Shown here piece after piece: positions 1-8,735 of a stretch of DNA of 64,000 nucleotides. This stretch comes from Sphingobium fontiphilum (lineage in GTDB: Bacteria > Pseudomonadota > Alphaproteobacteria > Sphingomonadales > Sphingomonadaceae): assembly GCF_014196635.1 (NCBI RefSeq), contig NZ_JACIEB010000007.1, positions 62,001 to 126,000 on the forward strand. Direction: 5' to 3'. The position numbers were made by a program, and so were the translations under genes. The notes beneath the pieces were generated by a model, which saw only the letters and a list, made by a program, of their open reading frames with translations, was not told the DNA's origin and did not search any database. Each line of letters starts with the position of its first letter. Positions within the stretch are counted from its first letter, which is position 1.

Positions 1-23
1 CCAGTTCCAGATGGAGACGAAAG

Positions 24-2078
24 ATGATCCAGTCCGTGAAGGTCAAGAACCTCTCGCTGTCGAAGGACAATGTCCGCAAATCGAGCCGTGACGCCGGTAT
101 CGACGCCCTAGCCGCCAGCATCGCGACGCAAGGCTTGTTGCAGAACCTCATCGTTACCCCGCTCAAGAAAGCGGGCCATTTCACCGTCAAGGCGGGCGGG
201 CGCCGGCTGCGCGCACTCCAGAGCCTGATCGAGCAGGGCATTCTGCCGGTCGACCATGTCGTGCCCGTCCTCGTGCTGAGCGACGACGACAACTCGGTCG
301 AGGCGAGCCTCACCGAGAATTTCCAGCGCGTTCCGATGAACCCGGCGGATGAAAGCACCGCGTTCAACTTCCTCATCCAGAAGGGGATGACCGCCGAGGA
401 CGTTGCCAAGCGACAGGGCGTCACCACCCGCTTCGTCGAGCAGCGGGTGCGGCTTGCCGAGCTTGCACCAAGCGTGTTCCAGGCTCTCGCCGCCGGCGAA
501 ATCACCCTGGGGGTCGCTCAGGCGTATGCCGTGACGAGCGACATCGATCGTCAGGCTCGCGTGTTCGCACAGATGAGTACCTCCTATTATGGCGATCAGC
601 CCGACAACATCCGGCGTGCGATCCTCAACGGGACGATTAAGGCGAACGATGCCAAGGCGCGGTTCATCGGTCGCGATGCCTATGTCGCCGCAGGCGGCCG
701 CATCGAGGGTGATCTCTTTGCCGCCGAGGGGGACGAGAACTGGATCGACGTCGATCTTCTTGAAGATCTTGCCGGCAAAAAGCTGGAGGCGGCCGCCGCC
801 GAACTCGCGCAGGCCGAGGGCCTCGCATTCGTGACGCCGATTGCGGCCACCCACGTTCCCTACGATCTCGAGCGTCAGCTTCATGAGTTTCACGCGCCCG
901 CGCGGCCGCTTAGCGAAGCGGAAAGCGCGCGCGTCGAAGCGCTTTCTGCCGAGAATGACCAACTCGTCGAGCAGCTTGAAGGCGAACTGACCGATGGGAC
1001 GGCGGAAGCCGAGGTCGCGAACTATCGTCTCGACGAAATCGAACGGGAGCTTGAAAGCATCGAGGAATCCCGTCGCGAGATCGATCCGGCGGTCCGGGCG
1101 CAGATCGGGACGTTTGTCTACATCGGCGGTGATGGCGAAGCCCGCGTTCACACCCGCATGTTCAGCGAGAAGCCCGTTGTCGATCCGAATGCTCCGCCCA
1201 AGGTGACGGGCGGTGGCAATGGTGACGACGGCGCCGGCGACATCGATCATGGACCCAAACTCAGCGCTACCCTGATTGACGAGCTGGCTACCCAGCGCCG
1301 GCAGGTCCTCGTCGCTCACATCGCCAGTGATCCGGCGATGGCGCTGGACCTCACCATCTTCCTGATGGCGCAGAATGTCGTCTTCGAGCAGAACTACGTC
1401 CGCAACCACTCGACGCTCAAGTCCAGCGGCGCCCAATTCCCGATCTTCGGCTTCCGCGACGAAGGATCGATGGCGTCGCAGGCCATCGAGGATCAGCGCC
1501 AGCGTCTCGATACGAGCTGGGCCGGTCATAAGACCATGTCCGAACGTTTCGATGCCTTTCGTGCGCTCGACGACGAGGCCCGCGGCAGTTGGGTGGCCTT
1601 CTCGATCGCACGCACGCTGGAGCCGAGCCTGAACGTTCCCGAGGGCGGACGGTCCAATGGGTTCCATGACCATCTTGGTCGCGCGCTCGACATTCAGGTC
1701 GAGCATTGGTGGCGCCCCACGGCTGAAAACTTCTTCGGCCGCGTCAAAAAGGACGTCATGCTCGAAGCGCTCGAGGCCATCGGCGGGCCGATCCTGCGCG
1801 GCCGCTACAAGGACGCCAAGAAGGGCGACCTTGCCGCAACCTGCGCCTCGCTCTGCAACGGACAGGGGATCGTCGAGGCCGAAGTCCGCGAAAAAGCGGC
1901 GGCCTGGCTGCCGGATGCGATGCGCTTCGACGCCATCGAAAAGCCCGAGACCATCGCGCTGCGATCGACCTTCGTTGACGAAACCGAAGATGTCGATCCC
2001 GGCGAGGATGGCGATGACGAGTCGGACATCGAAGACGCGACACATGACGGTCAGGAGGATTTGAGCGAGGCAGCCTGA
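24..2078 (+). CDS. Long ParB/RepB/Spo0J-family protein
   Basis: 684 residues, much longer than partition ParB (about 300). The N-terminal ParB nuclease/CTPase-like domain (residues about 1-105) shows a GGRR box and a TENFQR motif. A helix-turn-helix follows (about 113-145), then a charged coiled-coil stretch (about 295-350) and an Asp/Glu-rich tail. The start ATG at 24 has GGAGACGAAAG before it. A strong terminator follows at 2107. Long ParB-like proteins with this build are typical of plasmid leading regions (YubM of F), so a role in early establishment is more likely than segregation, which the separate parAB at 16.1 kb should serve. The role is inferred; the domain call is firm. Confidence 0.85.
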   Translation: MIQSVKVKNLSLSKDNVRKSSRDAGIDALAASIATQGLLQNLIVTPLKKAGHFTVKAGGRRLRALQSLIEQGILPVDHVVPVLVLSDDDNSVEASLTENFQRVPMNPADESTAFNFLIQKGMTAEDVAKRQGVTTRFVEQRVRLAELAPSVFQALAAGEITLGVAQAYAVTSDIDRQARVFAQMSTSYYGDQPDNIRRAILNGTIKANDAKARFIGRDAYVAAGGRIEGDLFAAEGDENWIDVDLLEDLAGKKLEAAAAELAQAEGLAFVTPIAATHVPYDLERQLHEFHAPARPLSEAESARVEALSAENDQLVEQLEGELTDGTAEAEVANYRLDEIERELESIEESRREIDPAVRAQIGTFVYIGGDGEARVHTRMFSEKPVVDPNAPPKVTGGGNGDDGAGDIDHGPKLSATLIDELATQRRQVLVAHIASDPAMALDLTIFLMAQNVVFEQNYVRNHSTLKSSGAQFPIFGFRDEGSMASQAIEDQRQRLDTSWAGHKTMSERFDAFRALDDEARGSWVAFSIARTLEPSLNVPEGGRSNGFHDHLGRALDIQVEHWWRPTAENFFGRVKKDVMLEALEAIGGPILRGRYKDAKKGDLAATCASLCNGQGIVEAEVREKAAAWLPDAMRFDAIEKPETIALRSTFVDETEDVDPGEDGDDESDIEDATHDGQEDLSEAA

Positions 2079-2106
2079 CGCCCGCTTGCACGGTTCGAGG
2101 CGACTG

Positions 2107-2143
2107 GGGGCGGCACTCTTCGCGGAGTGCCGCCCCTCCTTTT
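2107..2143 (+). terminator. Rho-independent terminator after the ParB-like gene
   Basis: A perfect 12-bp stem (GGGGCGGCACTC at 2107-2118, GAGTGCCGCCCC at 2125-2136) encloses a TTCGCG loop and is followed by TCCTTTT. Confidence 0.85.
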
Positions 2144-2217
2144 GTGCCCGGACGGCGGCCTTTCAGAGGGGAGGGCGCTGCTCCGGGCTCGCCTCTACCA
2201 GATCAGGAGAACGTGCC

Positions 2218-3141
2218 GTGGCAAAGACCACCGATAGATCGTCGCCCGCCGACACCATCACAAACGCGATCATCGACAAACTCGAATCCGGCGTGCGCCC
2301 TTGGGTGAAGCCGTGGCGACCTGGCCTTGGCGGCCGTCCACTTCGCGCGACCGGCGACCCTTACAAGGGCATTAATTGCTTCTGGCTGTGGCTCTGCGCC
2401 GAAGGCGCGGGCTACCATTCGCGCACTTGGATGACCTACAAGCAGTCGCAGGCGCTGGGCGGCCAGGTCCGCGAAGGCGAGCGGTCGCAGATCGCCATCT
2501 TCTACAAATCCTACAGCAAGACCGTGGAGTCGCCCGTTACCGGCGACACCACCGACGAAATGCGCCGCGTGCTGCGATCCTACGCCGTCTTCAATGCCGA
2601 TCAGATTGATGGGCTGCCAGAGAAGTTTTATCCCTGCGCCGTCAGCGCCGTCGCCCCCGACGACGCGCTGCCGGATCGTGCACAGCGCTTTCTCGATGCT
2701 CTTCCTGCGAGGGTTTACCAGCGCGGCGATCGCGCCTTCTACGACCGCGTTGCCGACAGCATCACGATGCCGCCTGTCGAGTTGTTTTCCACCCGCGCGT
2801 ATTTCGCTTCGACGTTAGCGCATGAGGCAGGGCATTGGACCGGCCATCCTGACCGACTCAACCGAGAGTTTGGCAGGAAATTCGGCGACAACGCCTATGC
2901 GTTTGAAGAGCTTTGCGCCGAGATGACATCCGCCCTGCTTGGCGCGGATCTTGGCCTCCCGACCGCCCATATCGACGATCATGCAGCATATATCGGCTCG
3001 TGGCTCGCGGTGTTGCGCAAGGATGCCCGCGCCATCATGACGGCTGCGGCAAAAGCCGAAGCGGCGGCCGCCTTTCTGCTCCGCGCAACTGGCCTCGCCA
3101 CGTCGGACGAAGCCCAGGAACAGATCCGTGAAGCGGCATGA
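2218..3141 (+). CDS. ardC: ArdC-family antirestriction protein (ssDNA-binding, zinc metallopeptidase-like)
   Basis: 307 residues from the GTG at 2218, chosen because AGGAG lies 6-7 bases upstream; the longer in-frame ATG at 2086 reads back through the terminator. The N-terminal region (STPADTITNAI-like start, residues about 10-130) matches the ArdC ssDNA-binding domain. The C-terminal region is a zincin-like domain with the HExxH motif in HEAGHWTGH at residues 202-210. ArdC proteins coat or protect incoming single-stranded plasmid DNA from restriction in the recipient. Its place between a long ParB-like gene and other establishment genes fits. A longer N-terminal extension is possible but unsupported. 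Confidence 0.88.
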   Translation: MAKTTDRSSPADTITNAIIDKLESGVRPWVKPWRPGLGGRPLRATGDPYKGINCFWLWLCAEGAGYHSRTWMTYKQSQALGGQVREGERSQIAIFYKSYSKTVESPVTGDTTDEMRRVLRSYAVFNADQIDGLPEKFYPCAVSAVAPDDALPDRAQRFLDALPARVYQRGDRAFYDRVADSITMPPVELFSTRAYFASTLAHEAGHWTGHPDRLNREFGRKFGDNAYAFEELCAEMTSALLGADLGLPTAHIDDHAAYIGSWLAVLRKDARAIMTAAAKAEAAAAFLLRATGLATSDEAQEQIREAA

Positions 3142-3273
3142 TCGCGGCGATCGCCTGCCCCGACCCCGGCGCCTACCGCCGGATCGCCGCAGCGTTCCGC
3201 CGCCGCAAGGAGGGGGGAGGAGAGGACGCCTTCGGCCTTTTGAGCGCGCCAGAGCGCTCAGAAGGAGGCTCCC

Positions 3274-3909
3274 ATGTTCTACGATACGCTCTACCGCCAC
3301 AATCAGGCCCTTTCCCCCGCCGGTCTGGACCATCTGCCGGCAGCACTCCACGCCCTCAACGCCGCCGTCGACGACTGTCAGCGTGCTGGCAAGCCAGTCG
3401 CCAGCGACGCGGCAACCCTTCTCCTCATCCGCCATCTGGCAGACGTTGCCCTACGCGATGCGCCCAGCGCGGCCGCCCTTCGCCTTCGTTGCGAAACGGA
3501 TCGCTTGGCGGTCGACGCCGCACCAGCGCTGCTCGGCATTGCCGGAAAGAGCGTCGGCGGAAACTACCACGCCAAACGGACCTTCCACTATCAGGCGCGC
3601 CGCGCGCTTACGCGCCTCGCAACGGCAATCGGCCTCGACGCGGACGACACCCGTATCAACACCATCATGGGTGCCGATCACGAAGACGGCACGACGGAGC
3701 TGCGCCATGCGGATCTCGCCCTTCGCGTGGTCCCGCGCGGCTTTCTTCCGGGCAGCGAGGTCTCGATCAGCCGCTGTCGCGACGGGCAGGAGATCGGCAG
3801 GCCCCACCGCGCGCCGATTACCGAATTACTCGACGTGGCCGCGTTCCAGCACCGACTTGCCGGCATCCCCGGCGACATCGGCGCGGCGCGTTTCGCGGCT
3901 GCCGCCTGA
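3274..3909 (+). CDS. Hypothetical protein (211 aa)
   Basis: A strong AAGGAGG lies seven bases before the ATG. It is preceded by a short palindrome (TGAGCGC/GCGCTCA, 3241-3260) that could be an operator or leader hairpin. No family recognised. The protein is soluble, Ala/Arg/Asp-rich, with no signal peptide or membrane segment; a region near residues 80-130 (GNYHAKRTFHYQARRAL, then acidic DADDTR) looks like a compact alpha/beta domain. It is co-oriented with ArdC and the DUF6927 gene, with 25 bases to the latter, so probably one transcript. Function unknown. Confidence 0.75.
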   Translation: MFYDTLYRHNQALSPAGLDHLPAALHALNAAVDDCQRAGKPVASDAATLLLIRHLADVALRDAPSAAALRLRCETDRLAVDAAPALLGIAGKSVGGNYHAKRTFHYQARRALTRLATAIGLDADDTRINTIMGADHEDGTTELRHADLALRVVPRGFLPGSEVSISRCRDGQEIGRPHRAPITELLDVAAFQHRLAGIPGDIGAARFAAAA

Positions 3910-3934
3910 ACCCCGCAATCGCAGGAGATATCTC

Positions 3935-4201
3935 ATGGGTTGGCTCTTCATGCGCGATATGGGTGGCTACGCCACTCCGCGCTCCTATCTCGACAACCAG
4001 TTCACCTATGCGCACGCGGACCATCGTCTCACGGTTCTCGCGTCTTCGATGGTCGGATCTACCTATTACGCGGCGTGCGAACGGATCGAGGCGTCCGGCG
4101 GTCGGGCCGTCTTCGCCGTCGTGTGCCTGACCCGGCAAAGCACCGGCGCGCGCGACGGCTGCACGTTCGGCTACAAAGACAGTGCGCCGTTGCGGCGCTG
4201 A
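3935..4201 (+). CDS. DUF6927-family protein, 5' exon (split by group II intron)
   Basis: The ATG at 3935 follows CAGGAGATATCTC. The real exon ends at 4181; 4182 onward is intron, and translation of unspliced RNA stops at 4199-4201 after seven intron-encoded residues. The N-terminal sequence MGWLFMRDMGGYATPRSYLD matches a conserved family of alphaproteobacterial plasmid proteins that I recall as DUF6927. Joined to 6737-7101 it gives one 203-residue frame with the junction GYKD-M-TETMG. Function unknown. With the intron in place, full-length protein needs splicing; the spliced frame is intact, so I do not call it a pseudogene. Confidence 0.8.
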   Translation: MGWLFMRDMGGYATPRSYLDNQFTYAHADHRLTVLASSMVGSTYYAACERIEASGGRAVFAVVCLTRQSTGARDGCTFGYKDSAPLRR

Positions 4202-6736
4202 AATGGAGTATCAGTGATGATGAGGTAAGTTGAGAATGCCTCTGCTCGCCGGACTAACCTCGGGCCTCACAAGGTCTGAAATCCCGAAAGGGACGGGGAA
4301 CAATAGCATGTTCGGAAAAGGCCAGATGCGTCTTAGTCGCAAATGGAGGCGATGACGGTCAGGGCAAGGTGCGTATGGTGAAGGCTACACTGCTTAAATC
4401 CCAGTCTGCAGCAATCTATATAGCGATACTGGCGAAAGCGACTGTCACGCCAGGTCCGGATGATGACAGCGGTCTCATGTCTTGGCCGCCTGTTTCTCAG
4501 CCCATCCGGTGCGCCTCTCGTCGAGGGGTTTAGTGGACGAACGGGACACCTAACCGCGCCGCATCTCCATTCAGCGTAACTACGGGATGCCCTAAACAGG
4601 CGGCTTCTGCCGGCCTGCATGGGTACGGAGCCGCCATATTACTCAAATGCCCGGGGTAATGCCCGGGACATCGACCTCTTCGGAGGCGGCGGTGCAACTG
4701 TATAAGGTCTCGAGCGATCGGGCCGAAAGCGGGGAAGACCGGGGGAAGGGCGGCAGCTGTGATTCTTCAACCACCGATCATGGGGTGTGCTGATGCTGCC
4801 AGAAACTGTGAAAGGCCGGTTGGAGGCCATTCCGGCGCTCGTTGCGTCGGGCAAAAGGGTGAATGGACTCTATCGTCTGATGGGGTCTCGCCTCCTTTGG
4901 GAGGAGGGGCTCCAGAAGATCGGATCCAACAAGGGTGCGATGACGCCGGGTATTGACGGCGAGACCTTCGCGGACTTCGGACCGGAAGACCTCGACCCGA
5001 TTATCGCCAGCGTGACGGCAGGGACCTATGATCCCAAACCAGTGCGTCGGGTGTTTATCCCGAAAGGCAAGGGCAAACGGCGTCCGCTGGGCATTCCCAC
5101 GCGCGACGACCGCCTCGTTCAGGAAGTGGCGCGGCAACTGCTCGAACGGATCTATGAACCGGTGTTCTCGAACGCCTCCCATGGATTCCGGCCGGGCCGG
5201 TCGTGTCATACGGCGCTTGAACACGTCAAAGCCGTATGGACGGGGGTGAAATGGCTCGTAGATGTGGATGTCGCGGGGTTCTTCGAGAACATCGACCACG
5301 ACATCCTCCTGCGGCTGTTGCGGAAAAGGATCGATGACGAGAAATTCATCGGCTTGATCGGCAGCATGCTTAAGGCGGGTGTTATGGAAGACCGGGTTCA
5401 CACCCGGACCTACAGCGGCACTCCGCAGGGCGGTATCGTCTCTCCAATCTTGGCCAACATCTACCTCCATGAACTCGATATGTTCATGGCGGAACGGATC
5501 GCGGCTTTCGAGAGGGGGAAGGTCCGTGCCACGAACCCGGAATATGGGCGACTGGCTGGGCGCATCCAGAAACAACGGAAGCGCGTCACCATGCTGCGGG
5601 CCAAAGACAATGTCGACGAGGTGAAGGTTGCGGCCTCCTTGGCCAAAATCCAAACCTTACTGCCGCAAAAGCGGTCCATCCCGTCGAGAGACGCGATGGA
5701 CCCCGGTTATCGCCGACTTCGTTACTGTCGCTACGCGGACGACTTCATGATTGGGGTTATCGGTAGCAAGGAGGATGCACGAAGCGTGTTCGCCGAAGTC
5801 AGGGCATTCCTGACCGAGGCGCTGGCGCTCACGGTGTCCGAGGAGAAAAGCGGTATCCGCAAGGCGAGCGATGGAGCCGCCTTCCTTGGATATGAGGTCC
5901 GCACATATACGACACGCCAACGGGTTGTCCGGAGCCGACAAGGTTCCGTCAGCTTCCTTCGTAGGCCGCCGTCGGAAGTGATGCAGCTGCATGTCCCTTG
6001 GGAGAAGGTCCACGCGTTCGCTTCTGCAAAAGGTTATGGTGATCTGTCGGTGTTGAAGCCGCGTCATCGTAGCCTGCTGCTCAGCTGCAGCGACGTTGAG
6101 ATCGTCCTAGCTTACAACGCCGAATTGCGGGGTTTTGCGAACTACTATGCTCTCGCCAAGGATGTGAGCTTCAAGCTGAACAGGCTTGAGCTTCTCCAGC
6201 GGTGGAGCTTGTTCAAGACCTTGGCCAGCAAGCACAAAACCAATGTGCGAGCGGTCGTGGCCCGCATGAGGACGGGGCAGGAATTCACCATCGGCTACGA
6301 CGTCGATGGCCAGCCCCGATCGGTCAAAGTCTGGAAACTGGCTCATCTGAAACGTGATCCGGCCACCTCGTCCAGGATTGATATCCAGCCTTGGACGCAG
6401 GTGTTCACCCACTCACGTACGGACTGGGTTGATCGTCAGAATGCCAAGCAATGCGAGGCTTGCGGTCGATCCGATGTTCCGTGTCAGGTGCACCATATCC
6501 GGGGGATGGCCGATGTTTCGCACCGCGGTTTTGTCGTGAGAATGAAGGTGGCACGCGCCCGCAGGACGGTGGTCCTGTGCGAGCAATGCCACTGGGATAC
6601 TCACAGAGGCCGCCTGCCCGATCTACGGCAAAGTGATGGTTCGTCACAGTGGAGAGCCGCATGCGGTGAAAGCTGCACGTGCGGTTCGGCGGGGGGATCA
6701 GGGCTGACTCCATGAGCAGCACCAATCCTACCCGAC
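4182..6736 (+). mobile_element. Group II intron with encoded RT/maturase/HNH protein
   Basis: The 5' end is GTGCGCC at 4182, the conserved GUGYG start. Structured RNA domains I-IV run to about 4790, then the intron protein. Domain V is the canonical 34-nt element at 6654-6687 (starts GAGCCGC, ends GCGGTTC). Domain VI pairs 6691-6698 with 6725-6733 around a bulged A at 6730, and the intron ends CCCGAC at 6736. EBS1 candidate TGTCTT (4478-4483) complements the last six exon bases AAGACA (4176-4181). Length is 2555 bp. Both boundaries restore the host reading frame exactly, which strongly supports them. Confidence 0.92.
4793..6715 (+). CDS. ltrA: Group II intron reverse transcriptase/maturase (RT-X-D-En)
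   Basis: 640 residues. The fingers-palm RT domain occupies about residues 20-390, with YADD at 314-317 and the upstream motifs IPTRDDRLVQ, HGFRPGRSCH and SGTPQGGIVSP. A thumb/maturase X region follows (about 400-500), then a C-terminal HNH endonuclease domain (about 550-625) with CEAC, VHHIRG and LCEQCHWDTHRG. The ATG at 4793 has GGGG eight bases upstream; a GTG at 4787 is an alternative. The last 20 or so codons run through domain V/VI RNA. All catalytic motifs are present, so the element looks retrohoming-competent. Confidence 0.93.
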   Translation: MLPETVKGRLEAIPALVASGKRVNGLYRLMGSRLLWEEGLQKIGSNKGAMTPGIDGETFADFGPEDLDPIIASVTAGTYDPKPVRRVFIPKGKGKRRPLGIPTRDDRLVQEVARQLLERIYEPVFSNASHGFRPGRSCHTALEHVKAVWTGVKWLVDVDVAGFFENIDHDILLRLLRKRIDDEKFIGLIGSMLKAGVMEDRVHTRTYSGTPQGGIVSPILANIYLHELDMFMAERIAAFERGKVRATNPEYGRLAGRIQKQRKRVTMLRAKDNVDEVKVAASLAKIQTLLPQKRSIPSRDAMDPGYRRLRYCRYADDFMIGVIGSKEDARSVFAEVRAFLTEALALTVSEEKSGIRKASDGAAFLGYEVRTYTTRQRVVRSRQGSVSFLRRPPSEVMQLHVPWEKVHAFASAKGYGDLSVLKPRHRSLLLSCSDVEIVLAYNAELRGFANYYALAKDVSFKLNRLELLQRWSLFKTLASKHKTNVRAVVARMRTGQEFTIGYDVDGQPRSVKVWKLAHLKRDPATSSRIDIQPWTQVFTHSRTDWVDRQNAKQCEACGRSDVPCQVHHIRGMADVSHRGFVVRMKVARARRTVVLCEQCHWDTHRGRLPDLRQSDGSSQWRAACGESCTCGSAGGSGLTP

Positions 6737-7101
6737 TGACGGAAACGATGGGTCCGTGCGAAAGTGACTGCCCTGCTGCCATTCTCGATGAATTGACCGA
6801 GACTGACAGCACCTACGCCTCCGAATGGCGCGCACGCTGCCGTGCCAACCTTTTTCGCCGCAAGCTCGAACGCGCGAAGCCGGTCCCGAAGCCGGGACAG
6901 ACCATCATCTTCGACGAACCCATTCGTTTCAATGACGGCGAGGATCGCAACCGCTTCACGGTCATTGCCAATCCGAAGGGCAAGGCCCCGCTATTTCGCG
7001 ATCCCATAACCGGCGCCGTGTGCCGGATTGCAAAGTTCAGGACGCGCGCATACCGGCTTATCAACCCGGCCATTGTCCCGAAGGACACGACCGATGGTTG
7101 A
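6737..7101 (+). CDS. DUF6927-family protein, 3' exon
   Basis: This is the continuation of the gene interrupted at 4181. Base 4181 (A) plus 6737-6738 (TG) restores a Met codon, then TETMGPCESDCPAAILDEL reads on to the stop at 7099-7101. The exon encodes a basic helical stretch (REWRARCRANLFRRKLER-like) and a beta-rich C-terminus. Without splicing, a start at 6712 (intron bases) or 6748 would give a truncated protein of about 120 residues. The stop overlaps the start of the next gene (7094), so the two are translationally coupled. Confidence 0.8.
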
Positions 7102-8017
7102 GCGCGCGCCGGTGATCGCGGCCTGGGGCGCGGGCGTCGATTCTACCGCCATGATCATCGAGCTCGTCGAACGAGGCGAGCCGATCGATATGGTGTTGTT
7201 CGCCGATACCGGTTCCGAGAAGACCGATACCTACGCCTTCCTCCCGGTCTTTCGTCGTTGGATGGATCGTCACGATGTCGCGTCCGATGTCGTCCGCTAC
7301 GAACCACGAAATTTCAAGCATTGGCCGCCCTATGATAGCTTGGGCACCAACATGCTGACCAACGCCACCCTGCCGTCCAAGGCATTTGGGCGGGGGTCTT
7401 GCTCGCTCAAATGGAAGGTGGCGCCGCAGGACAAATGGACGGCGCAATGGGCACCCGCGATACGGTGCTGGGGAGAAGGCGGACGTGTCGTCAAACTGAT
7501 CGGCTATGACTGTTCCAGTGCCGATCAGCGTCGCTACGCGCATGCCGAGGGATATGCCGACCCACGCTATGACTATCGTTATCCCCTTCGCGAACTGGGC
7601 TGGACCCGGGCGGATTGCATTGCACGCATTGAGCGTGCGGGCCTGCCTGTACCGCCCAAATCCTCCTGTTTCTTCTGTCCCGCGATGCGGCCGCACGAAG
7701 TGGATGCGCTCTCTAAGGATGAACTGCGCACCATCGTTCTGATGGAGGCTCGCGCAAAACCTCGCTTGCGCACGATCAATGGCCTTTGGCGCAAGCCCGT
7801 TGTCGGGCGAGGCGGGGCGACACCGAGACCGGGCAATATCACCGCCTATATCCGTCAGCACGGCCTTCTCTCGCCGAGCGAAGTTGATCGGATCGTTGCG
7901 GATGCACCGCTCGCGCTGATCGCGTTCCAGGCGGCGCAAGCCTGCAAGCCCGTCGAGCAGCGCATGTCGATGGAGCGCTGGCTCGACGCATTCCACCGTG
8001 GTCAGTCCCCAGGCTGA
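7094..8017 (+). CDS. PAPS-reductase-like N-type ATP pyrophosphatase
   Basis: 307 residues from the ATG at 7094, inside the last codons of the DUF6927 exon. The N-terminus has the PP-loop AWGAGVDSTAM (residues about 10-20), the ATP-binding signature of the PAPS reductase/adenine nucleotide alpha hydrolase superfamily. Cysteines in GRGSCSLKWK and in SSCFFCPAM could bind a metal or Fe-S cluster. It lacks a sulfur-assimilation neighbourhood and resembles phage/plasmid PAPS-reductase-like proteins, some of which modify DNA or tRNA. Substrate unknown. A role in sulfur-based nucleic acid modification or antirestriction is only an inference from context. Confidence 0.82.
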   Translation: MVERAPVIAAWGAGVDSTAMIIELVERGEPIDMVLFADTGSEKTDTYAFLPVFRRWMDRHDVASDVVRYEPRNFKHWPPYDSLGTNMLTNATLPSKAFGRGSCSLKWKVAPQDKWTAQWAPAIRCWGEGGRVVKLIGYDCSSADQRRYAHAEGYADPRYDYRYPLRELGWTRADCIARIERAGLPVPPKSSCFFCPAMRPHEVDALSKDELRTIVLMEARAKPRLRTINGLWRKPVVGRGGATPRPGNITAYIRQHGLLSPSEVDRIVADAPLALIAFQAAQACKPVEQRMSMERWLDAFHRGQSPG

Positions 8018-8044
8018 CCCCCCTCACTAGCTACGGAGACTCTC

Positions 8045-8491
8045 ATGGCCGATCGCGCTTCTGTCGCGATCCGCATTGGCGGATCGCTGTCCCCTGACCT
8101 CCTTCCCGGCTTCTGTGCTGCCGTCGAGAGCGACGGCGCCTTCACGGATTGGGAGGGCACCGCGTTCGACCCGGACGATCTCGATCCGAGCGTTCCCCTG
8201 TACTTGGCCGACCATGAGGTTGCCTGGGGCCGGTTCGAAGCGATCGAGACTTTCTGTGTCGATCATGCCCTTGTCTTCGCCCGCTGGGCGGGCGGCGCTT
8301 CTGGGGCGTTTGGCCCGGAGCGGGTGGTCTTTGACGACACGACCGTTCGGAGTTTCAGCGCCTCGGACGATGACGAGATCCTAATCTCGGCGGAAACGGT
8401 GCGCCGTCTCGGCAGCTACGCGGCGGTGCTCTCGCATCTCGCGGCGGCGGAATTGGAGATACCCCTGTTCCGGATCGACGGCGCAGGCTGA
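8045..8491 (+). CDS. Hypothetical acidic protein (148 aa)
   Basis: The ATG follows TACGGAGACTCTC. The protein is acidic and soluble with no recognised domain; it has short motifs (DPDDLDPSVPLYLADHEV, RWAGGASGAFGPERVVFDD) that suggest a small alpha/beta fold. It lies 27 bases after the PAPS-reductase-like gene and is probably cotranscribed with it. Acidic small proteins are common among plasmid anti-defence factors (ArdA is the classic case), but nothing here identifies it as one. Confidence 0.7.
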   Translation: MADRASVAIRIGGSLSPDLLPGFCAAVESDGAFTDWEGTAFDPDDLDPSVPLYLADHEVAWGRFEAIETFCVDHALVFARWAGGASGAFGPERVVFDDTTVRSFSASDDDEILISAETVRRLGSYAAVLSHLAAAELEIPLFRIDGAG

Positions 8492-8581
8492 GGACAAAGC
8501 GAAAACCGGTCTGCGACGACACCTCCCCGCCAGAGGATGCTGCATATGGGCGCCCGCGAGGCGCTGGCAACCCGCGAACGG

Positions 8582-8626
8582 CGGGCCGAGTTGCCGTGTG
8601 CCACGGCTGCCCGCACCACCCCTTGT
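8582..8626 (+). repeat. 45-bp repeat, copy 1 (before the DUF2493 gene)
   Basis: Identical over 45 bases to 10863-10907. It contains a perfect hairpin, GCCGTG-TGC-CACGGC (8593-8607), and ends CCCCTTGT. It begins 154 bases, and ends 110 bases, upstream of the DUF2493 start codon. A short CAACCCGC block also precedes both copies. Probably a shared promoter or regulatory element. Confidence 0.9.
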
Positions 8627-8735
8627 TCGCGAGTTTCCCTCGGCTGTGCCTCGGTGCCAGCCCCTCTTTTGCGAGCGCCCGGAGGATGCGCATCCGGCGG
8701 AGAGGCCGCCGGCACAGACAGAAAGGCTCGCTATC

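Noticed and set aside
108..2045. 645-codon open frame antisense to the long ParB-like gene
   Set aside because: High-GC antisense shadow; no ribosome site, and the plus-strand protein has clear family motifs.
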